A DNA stretch of 64,000 bases from Eudromia elegans (taxonomy: Eukaryota; Chordata; Aves; Tinamiformes; Tinamidae). Shown here piece after piece: positions 57,001 to 64,000 of this stretch (position 1 is the stretch's first letter; every line of letters begins with the position of its first letter). The stretch is taken from positions 152,711 to 216,710 of the forward strand of contig PTEX01000231.1 in assembly GCA_003342815.1 (NCBI GenBank), written 5' to 3'. Both the position numbers and the translations under genes were made by a program. Below the pieces are notes generated by a model. The model ran no database searches. It was not told the origin of the DNA and saw only the letters and a program-made list of their open reading frames with translations.

Positions 57001-58429
57001 GCTGCTCTTGCCACCCTCTGCACCAGCCTGTGTTTGCAGGAGTCGTTAATCACCCGGTGGGTTAATGAGGGACCTCGCCAAGCCTGCAGCAAGCAGCCTC
57101 GGGAGGGCCCTGCCGCCGCTGATACCGGTGTCTGCGTTTAAAGGAGTTGCCTGATGGGTCAGTGTCCATACACGCTCAGGAAAACTGTCCCTGAGGGTAA
57201 ACGTGGCCCCGGAGGCGGAGGGGATTGCCCGGCTCCGCGCGGACGCTTGGCGGATACCCACTTTGGTGGCTCCCTGCGTCCTGGGGTTTCTCGTGCTGGA
57301 GTTAAGGCACTCCAACAGCAGCCCCAGCCAGAGCTCGTCTTTCTGTTAAGCTTAAGTATTCTATGATTCTGTTGACAATGAACGATATTGCAGCGCAATC
57401 CACAAGACGCGGCTGTAAAAACCGTACGGAATGAGCCGTGCGTGAGCTGCATGGAAATGCAGTGAGGTTGGCCCAGACGTGAACCCAGTCGTCGAAGCTG
57501 GATTTCAGCAGCCAGCGAGTGACGGACAGGGACATGGCTCTCCCTGCTGAGGAAGATGAGGGTGAAGGGAGCCGCAAGGCGTCCTCGCGAGGGGCTTCAC
57601 AGCAGAGCTCGCTGCCGCCGAGCGCAGGGTGTTTCACACCTCAGGTGCCGAAAGGGCCGAGCTTCCTGGCTGGAAGCGAGAGCCTGGGGATGTTCTGACA
57701 TTGCAGAAACCTGAGCCTGGGGATGGGAGGTTGAGAGATCCCTGTTCCTGTGCCCTTGTCCAGCCCAGGATGTGCAGAGGACAGGAGGGTGTTGGCGGCA
57801 ACGCAGTTCCCATCGCAGCTAAAAACTGCCTGTGGGGGAAAGCTGTGTGTCGGGAGGAAGCTTTGCTCTCCAGCACTCAGCGCTGCCACAGATGTGCAGC
57901 ACATCTGTGCTGCACAATACATCTAATCTGTTCAGAGCTATTGTCTAAGCAAACAAAGAGGAAGAAGAGGGTTGCAGAAGGAGGGGGAGTTAAAAGGGAA
58001 ACTGTGGATGCGACCCCAAAGGTGCACAGGAATGACATGGCTGGTGGGTGTCCCAGGCATGCTCCAGGCCACGTTTCCAGCAGGGTCACTCGCGCCTTGC
58101 ACCAGGATGAGGAGGAAGCAGCGGCTACTGCGGGCCCTGCTGCGGCGCCCGGCTGCCCCAGCCTGGCCACCATGTCTGGGCTCCACACAGGGACCGCTGG
58201 CCGCCACCAGCGGGTGTCTGCAGCCTCCCTGCTTCCCCACATGGCTGCAGTCGCAGCACCCTCCATAAGGACAGGCACACGTTGCGGGCCGGCCTGTGCA
58301 GGACACAGCGTGGAGCGGTGCACGTTGTGGGTCTGCCTGTGCAGGGCACACGCGTCCCATCCCAAACGGGCACCCAGGATTCTTGGTCCACCCCTCTCCT
58401 CTGTCCTCCATGGGAAAGGTGTTGCCTTT
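57000..58429. other. GC-rich intergenic patch with hairpins and short duplications
   Basis: A 268-codon open frame (57629-58435) runs into a CR1 fragment and looks like GC-driven absence of stops rather than a gene. Overlapping inverted repeats occur at 57887-57915, and a 43-base-spaced imperfect duplication at 58278-58353. Confidence 0.45.
57358..57372 (+). repeat. Possible CR1 3'-tail remnant
   Basis: ATTCTATGATTCTG matches the CR1 terminal repeat, but the adjoining sequence is not convincingly CR1. Confidence 0.3.
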
Positions 58430-58556
58430 TCATAGAATCATGGAATGCTTAAGGTTGGAAGGGACCTCCAGAGGTCATCTAGTCCAACCCCCCTGCACAC
58501 GCAGGGTCACCTAGAGCATGTGGCACAGGATTGCGTCCAAGCGGGTCTTGAAGAAG
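58430..58556 (-). mobile_element. CR1 LINE fragment (3' end)
   Basis: It starts TCATAGAATCATGGAATG, then GGTTGGAAGGGACCTCC and GGTCATCTAGTCCAACCCCC. This is the reverse complement of the canonical avian CR1 3' end, so its 3' end is at 58430. It is the clearest avian signature in the window. Confidence 0.9.
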
Positions 58557-61359
58557 CAGGTTTTGGGTGCAGTTCCTCTCATGGAGGACCATTGCTTGGA
58601 CCCTCCTGGTGGAAGCCTAAGGAGGGCAGACGACTCATGCCTCAGGAGCAGCCACCCAAGGGGGAGACCACAGGAGCATGTGGCCCACACGAGCCGCACG
58701 GAGACTCCCCCACCACCAACTCGCCCCCCAGGAGCCACCATGGACAGGTGGCACAGGAACGTGCTTGTAAAACCCTGTGGCTTTCCCTTCCAGAGCACCC
58801 TCCATAAGGGCAGCTCCAAGCGGCCATGGGAAATCCTCACAGCTTTGAGGGAGTTTGTAAGACTCCGCTGCCCCAAATGCCGGGATATCTGCGCTGGGGT
58901 CCTAATGGAATGCCACAAGTTAAACACACCAAAGCAGCAGCACCTCATGCACGGACTCAGACAGGCCCTGAGACTGCAATCATTTATTTCCTTGGTGTTA
59001 TGCCTCCTTATTGAATAACTCGGTTCTCGCTGCTGCTTCTCAGCCTGGTGTCGCACCTTAGGTACAACAGGGACTCTCACGACCTTATAACCCCACAGGA
59101 CGAACTACATTAATGAGCAAGTTACCACACAGGTTGCTGCCTTCACCCTCTGAACTCCTCTGGCTTCCCCAAGCTCAAAACACAGGCTCTCTTTTCCATA
59201 TATTTTTTTCAGAATAAACCACCCCATCTAAAAACAAGCATAGAGAGTCCTGACCGCTAGAATTAAACCTGTGCTCTTTGGCGAACGCGGTGGGTTAAGC
59301 GGTTACATCCTTTCAGTGCAGCTCAACCCGTGCAGCTCTTCACCACACACGATGTCCGCACGGGTGGGATTTTGTTCCGTCCCTACGGCAAAGGGATGCA
59401 GCTCTCCACTTCCCTTGCCTGCCCGGAGGTCACCCATGGCATGGAGAAGGGCCAGACTCTGCCCTGTGCTCAGGGTAGCAACTGTCCTCTGGTTTCTCCC
59501 CATAGAAAAATGAGGCTTTCTCTGGACACGCTCAGAAAGAACAAGCCTCTTGCTCTGCTATCAAATGTTCTCCCTTATGGAAAAGAGAAGCCCCAGGAAA
59601 TAGTTAGGGCTCTAAATCATTTCAGACAAGGCCTGGCCGCAGCCAGGATTTTCAAAGACCTGTTAAAAATAGGTCTTCATTCCCCGATTTAATCTTCTGT
59701 CCGGTTTTCTCTCTGTACTGCACCACAGCCACACCATTTCTCCTTAAACTGAAACACCTCCCGCCGCTGCTTCCCCTCTGCGCCCCGCACAGGACCTGTC
59801 CTTTGCTGTACATCTGCACTCTGCAAGCCGCAGCCGACCACCAAGCGAACGGAGCCCGTCCCGCTTCACCCGGCACCGGCGGGGGGAAGTGACGTGCTAA
59901 AGGGTGCCCAGGAGCCCAAAGCAGTGCCGGGATGAGGCGGGATGGTGGGAACGCCGTCCTGCAGGACACAGCCAGCGCTATCTGGAGCTGCTCTGCCGGG
60001 CCTCAGCACAGAGGACGCTTGGGTGGTGTGAGGAGTGAAGGATATTTAGGGTTCGGAGCCTTTCCTGGGGTGAATATTCCACTGAAAGGGAAGCAAGGAT
60101 CGCCTCTGCTATACTCAGTGGGTGCAGATGATGAATTTGGCCTGGAGGGATCTTATAAGAACCTCAGGTTTATCTCTACTCGATACTTTCAAACAGCACA
60201 AAAGTGCCATAAGGAAAGGCATATATTAGAGTTTGTGAACATTTTTTTTTTTTTAGAGTTTGTGGATGATTTTACTTTTTAAAAGAGGTTTAAATTACAT
60301 GAGCTCTTAAAACAAGCAGGAGGCATCCACAAAGCTGCAGGACTGCCATCGTAGGCCCTGCGCAAAAGCACACGGGATGCGTGGGGCTGGGAGCTAGCAC
60401 AGTGTTCAAACCATGCTCACAACAGGCACGACTCTTGTTGCTGCTGACATGGGCTCCAACTCGCCTGTGCATCCTCAGGCGTGCTCGAGGTAACGCCAAC
60501 AGCTTTCAAGCAGAGGCCCCAAGCAGCACGTCAGGCAGCAGAAAGAGGCGCAGAGGGAGTTTGCTAAGAAACGACAGCTTAGGCAGGTCCACCCCATCCC
60601 CTGTGAGACTCAAGTGCTGCCTCTTGCAAAAGCCACGTGTAGTTATTAGGAAATTCTGGAGAGAAATTTGTAATCCTTTTCCTAACTTCAGGGTATTTTT
60701 TTTCCCCAAATGTTGTAACCTGGGCTTTCTAGAAGGACTTTTTTCTTGTAAATTATTCGCTGGGGGGAATACACCCGATCGTGTGCAACAGCCTACCCGG
60801 CAGCTCTGCTCTGTGGGCGCCCGTGGGGAGGAGCTGGGCTTGCTCCTCACAACCCAGGAGGTCCCTGGGGAAGCCCCTCGCTGGCTCCAGGAGGAAGGGC
60901 CTGGAGCAGGTAAGCTGCCTCATTCCATGACCCATCTGTGCATGGTGAGGGTCCCGTCCTTCTCCAGCCCCTCTGCTCCTCACTCCTCATAGCAAGGTGC
61001 TGCCTCTCGGGTCGGAAGGCACCGGTGAGCGCGTTGCTTCTCCCAGGGACATGGGGTGCTGCCGAAAGGACACGCCAGCCCACACAATAGAGCCTTCCTT
61101 CGTGCAAGGAGACATCCCGCTGGCCCAGCAGCTTCGCTTCAGCCTCTGCACAATAACAGGATTTTCTTTTCCTTTCTAAAATTCCATCATTTTAGGAATA
61201 GAAGGGGAAAGGTAAAAAAGAAGCAAGCCAAGCCACAGGACACAGTGGTCCCGCACGGAAGGACTGTGATCTGAAGCTGTGGAGATCATTGCAGTGCTGT
61301 GCCAGGATGCTGGGAATTCATCGCGCTCGGTGATAAAAAGGGAGCTGCCCTTCAAAGGT
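58557..61359. other. Intergenic DNA, no gene recognised
   Basis: Moderately GC-rich with many chance open frames on both strands. A T13 run sits at about 60242-60254. No RNA gene or transposon identified. Confidence 0.5.
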
Positions 61360-61640
61360 GACATTCAGAGCAATTGCAATGGCGTAATAAAGCGGCGTGT
61401 AATTAGGGACACAGTTTGTATCAAAGGTCCCCTCTTAAAGGGCTGCCGAGTGTGCCGCGCAAGAGGATATAAAACAGCCATTTCTGGTTAAACGAGGGCT
61501 CGTTTCTCGCCCGTCTCCCCTCCCTGTTGTTCCCGCCGCCGGGGAGGTCGTGTCGCGAGGCTGAATTTATGACGACACAGCAGTTTCCATGGCAGCCAAC
61601 TATTGCCATAAACACCGCGCCTCGCGATTTCACAGCTGGA
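61360..61640 (+). promoter_or_regulatory. Candidate TATA-type promoter or regulatory element in intergenic DNA
   Basis: In order: GTAATTAG near 61399, ATCAAAGG (TCF/LEF-like) at 61420-61427, TATAAAA at 61468-61474, the inverted repeat AAACGAG-GG-CTCGTTT at 61490-61505, a CpG-rich stretch to 61560, and a near X-box GTTTCCATGGCAGC at 61583-61596. A + strand frame opens at ATG 61569 and runs 70 codons to about 61781 without similarity to anything I know. No gene is assigned. Confidence 0.35.
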
Positions 61641-62639
61641 TTAAGGGGAAAAAAGAGGAGATCAGGCTGCAGAAGGAGGAAGTTTTTCATTTCGATGAGA
61701 GTTGGGGGAATACAGAAGACGGCAAGCAAAGAAAATTGCTTTTTGCGTAAATGTTCTTTTTTTAAGTTTACCCCAGTGTGAAAGTCTCTTGTATGGGATA
61801 TAATTTGGGTAATGATCCCTCTCCTATTTAAATGCTCGCAAGGCTAATGAGCAAGCGGGTCTATTTTCGGAGCGCTTCAGCAGTGACACGAGCTGCTTTG
61901 CAGCAGGAAGCCGACTACTTGAGGCGTTGCTGTCCTCACTTCCCCGTCGCTCTTGACCCCTTTCTCCAAGCATTTCTGCCATTCCATCCATTAGCTACAA
62001 AGCTTTTTGCAGGTGGTGTTACCTTATTCATACCAACACATAAATGTACCAGACACCATTCAACTCATTACCTAGATTACAGTTTCTCTGTATTAGTTAT
62101 ATGCAAGATCAGTAACTACTACATGGAAATACCTGTCAGGATGGGCCAACAGAAATATAATCATGTACTTTTAGGAAGAGTTGTTTTCCTGGCATGGTCT
62201 TTTATGTACTTACAACTAAACTGGACCTGGCAATTAGCACTTGGATGTGACAACGCAATTAGGAATCTGCTGTGGGGGACTGAGGCACCACCAAAAGACA
62301 CAACCTCCCACCAGTGCTCAAGGGCGGTCCTCACTGCTGAGGGCAAACCCCAGGCAGGCTCCATGGGAGCCACCCGGCTGCATCCCATCCCTGTGGCCCC
62401 TGCTCCTGCATCCCAGACCCTCTCTGGGTGCAGGGAGAGCCTGGGTGAGGTCCCTGGTGGCCACCATTAGCCACCAGCAGGCTCCTCTCCCAAACATCCT
62501 CCTCGCACCTGGGAGCCACCTCCTTTTCCCAAGTCATCCTAGGTCTGGGCACCGATAACCCGCCTGTGTGAGATGCCACCTCTCAGGACAGACTCCTTTC
62601 TACCCGGCGGTGAAGGTGAGGGGCAGCTTAGGGATGAGC
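61641..62639. other. Intergenic DNA, no gene recognised
   Basis: A 212-codon + strand frame (61832-62470) crosses AT-rich and GC-rich halves of different character. It lacks supporting signals, so I do not call it a gene. Confidence 0.5.
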
Positions 62640-62720
62640 CTTAGCAGGCAGGGGTGTTGGAGGGTTTGCGGTTGGACTTGATGACCTTGAAGGTCTTTTC
62701 CAACCATAAAGATTCCATGA
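62640..62720 (+). mobile_element. CR1 LINE fragment (3' end)
   Basis: It contains GGTTGGACTTGATGACCTTG, then AAGGTCTTTTCCAACC and ends GATTCCATGA. This is the avian CR1 3' end in + orientation. The 5' limit is approximate. Confidence 0.85.
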
Positions 62721-63711
62721 GAAGGAATGCCGTGAACCACATGCTGTTCCTGCAGGAATACCGCTGCTGAAGTGTCCAGGCTTGGCCATCATGAAAGACA
62801 GAGCTCAGCGCTAGGGAAAGACAATTGCTGTGTCTCCTAGTGGTTCTGCTGGGATTGCTACAACAGAAACAAATTAAATGTAACTCATCTCACAAGTAAT
62901 TAGCACGTTTTGTTTCAGGAAATCCCAGCTGACTTTACCTACTAGATTGCTACCTCCTGCACTAAAGTGCCCCCGAGATTTAGCTTTCTAACAAAGATTT
63001 AATCATGTGCAGGTAATCTAGGTTGTCAAAATATAAAATAATAGCTCAAGCAGGTTACAGGTTGATTAATACCTCGCCGAGCCACACCAAAATAAAAGTG
63101 CTTTGGAGCAGGGGGTCCGGACTACGGCAGATCCAGCACTCTCCACTGTTGCTCTTTTCTCAGCCGCTCAAGCCTTAAAGGATCGTTTGTTCCTTCCTCG
63201 GAGCGGCACCCGTCCAGAGCAAGCAGGAAGGTCGCTCCGTGCAGGCCGCTCCTGCCCATGAGAGGGAGAGCGGCCTCGCTCCGCCAGCGCCCGCCGTGGG
63301 CCTGGCTGCCGGGGGCCGCGCGCTAGGGGTCACTGCTGGGAGAAGGGAGCCAGCCAGGCCGCCCGTAAACCCGGGCTTGTGCCCCCGCCCCGTTGTGAGG
63401 GGGCTCACAGCGGAAAGCGACAGCTAGCTGAGGTACAATGCACCTCATTGTGTGCGGAGAGGCACTGAGTACGGACTATTCATCCAGAGAGGAAAAAAAA
63501 GATCTCCAGCTGCTTGGAGAAATGGCTGGAGACAGAGGAGAGGGGGCATTTGTTTTGAAATACCAGCTCTCTTCCATCAATTTCAGTGCAGTTTAATTGG
63601 AACTGAAAAGTTATGTACGTCTGGTGCGCTGGATTTCTCTCCTTTTACTTTTTTTCTTTTCTTTTTTGCCTTTTTTTTTCTTTCCCTTTTCCCATTTTTT
63701 GTTTCCTGCAG
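62721..63711. other. Intergenic DNA with a small GC-rich patch
   Basis: CpG-rich at about 63185-63420. Then a long pyrimidine tract (63640-63709) ends in CAG at 63709-63711, an excellent splice-acceptor shape on the + strand. Confidence 0.4.
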
Positions 63712-63938
63712 GTGCTACTGGGCTGGCTTCTTTCGACCAAAAGCCTAACTCTGCCTTCAGCTCCCGTGTGCGAGTTCTGCCCCACGTAGTCTGCAATAAA
63801 TGGACGCAGGGCACTTTATTACAGAGCCAAGGAGAAAACGGTAGAAAACAGTGGTAGCGAAGTGTAGCTGGGTGCTCGTTTATTGTGAAGTTTGCCATCA
63901 GAGGCGCATGGCCACTGAGGATTACAGGTGGCTCGCTG
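63712..63938 (+). other. Exon-like segment after a long pyrimidine tract, gene unknown
   Basis: It is bounded by acceptor tttcctgcag and a possible donor gtgaga at 63939. It contains AATAAA at about 63796, so it could instead be a terminal non-coding exon. Frames are broken by stops. Its orientation would suit a 5' non-coding exon of FYN if the mammalian gene order holds, but nothing in the sequence proves that. Confidence 0.2.
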
Positions 63939-64000
63939 GTGAGATAGATGTCTGGGGAGAGACTGTCACGGCCCACCATGTGCCAACCAACTTACCCCAA

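Noticed and set aside
57629-58435. 268-codon + strand open frame
   Set aside because: It lies in GC-rich DNA where stops are scarce, ends inside a CR1 fragment, overlaps equally long frames on the other strand, and has no recognisable domain.
61832-62470. 212-codon + strand frame
   Set aside because: Its composition switches midway, there is no domain or splice support, and it overlaps opposing frames near a CR1 fragment.
43000-64000. FYN coding exons expected by synteny
   Set aside because: I looked for the N-terminal MGCVQCKDKE start and SH3/SH2 exons and saw none, so FYN coding sequence lies outside the window.
1-64000. CRISPR arrays, operons, bacterial or phage systems, tRNA/rRNA genes
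   Set aside because: The sequence is intron-rich vertebrate DNA. No direct-repeat array, tRNA cloverleaf or rRNA segment was seen on either strand.

Overview
The window is vertebrate nuclear DNA, most likely from a bird. Three multi-exon protein genes with short introns can be read through their splice sites. Degraded CR1 LINE pieces carry the avian-style 3' end (the GGTTGGAAGGGACCT / TCTATGATTCTATG type). I cannot name the species.

Layout. 1-19.1 kb, + strand: the last 14 coding exons of LAMA4 (laminin alpha-4). They cover the end of LG2 and all of LG3, LG4 and LG5, to the natural stop at 18891. 19.1-24.6 kb: intergenic, with a GC-richer block of unknown origin (20.4-21.2 kb) and a candidate minus-strand spliced transcript running away from a CpG island. 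24.4-36.35 kb, + strand: the complete TUBE1 gene (epsilon-tubulin, 12 coding exons, 475 aa) starting in that island. 36.7-42.74 kb, - strand: the complete CCN6/WISP3 gene (5 coding exons, 354 aa), tail-to-tail with TUBE1. 42.74-64 kb: gene-poor DNA with no coding exon I can support. It holds CR1 fragments, GC-rich patches, a few exon-like segments with good splice signals, and regulatory-looking segments, the best being a TATA-containing GC patch at 61.4-61.64 kb.

Context. The order and orientation LAMA4 > TUBE1 > < CCN6 matches human 6q21 as I know it. There, FAM229B lies head-to-head with TUBE1, and FYN lies beyond CCN6. FYN coding exons are not in this window, so the right-hand third is probably the interval upstream of FYN. 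The three proteins are not one pathway: LAMA4 is a basement-membrane laminin chain, TUBE1 acts in centriole triplet microtubules, and CCN6 is a secreted matricellular protein. They are neighbours by conserved synteny.

All gene models come from reading splice junctions and frames by eye. Every listed coding exon keeps phase with its neighbours. Comparisons with human proteins are from memory, not from a search. I found no clear previously undescribed system. The most useful leads are the divergent transcript opposite TUBE1, a tandem pair of RFX X-box palindromes in LAMA4, a confusing tandem splice acceptor in CCN6, and the promoter-like patch at 61.4 kb.
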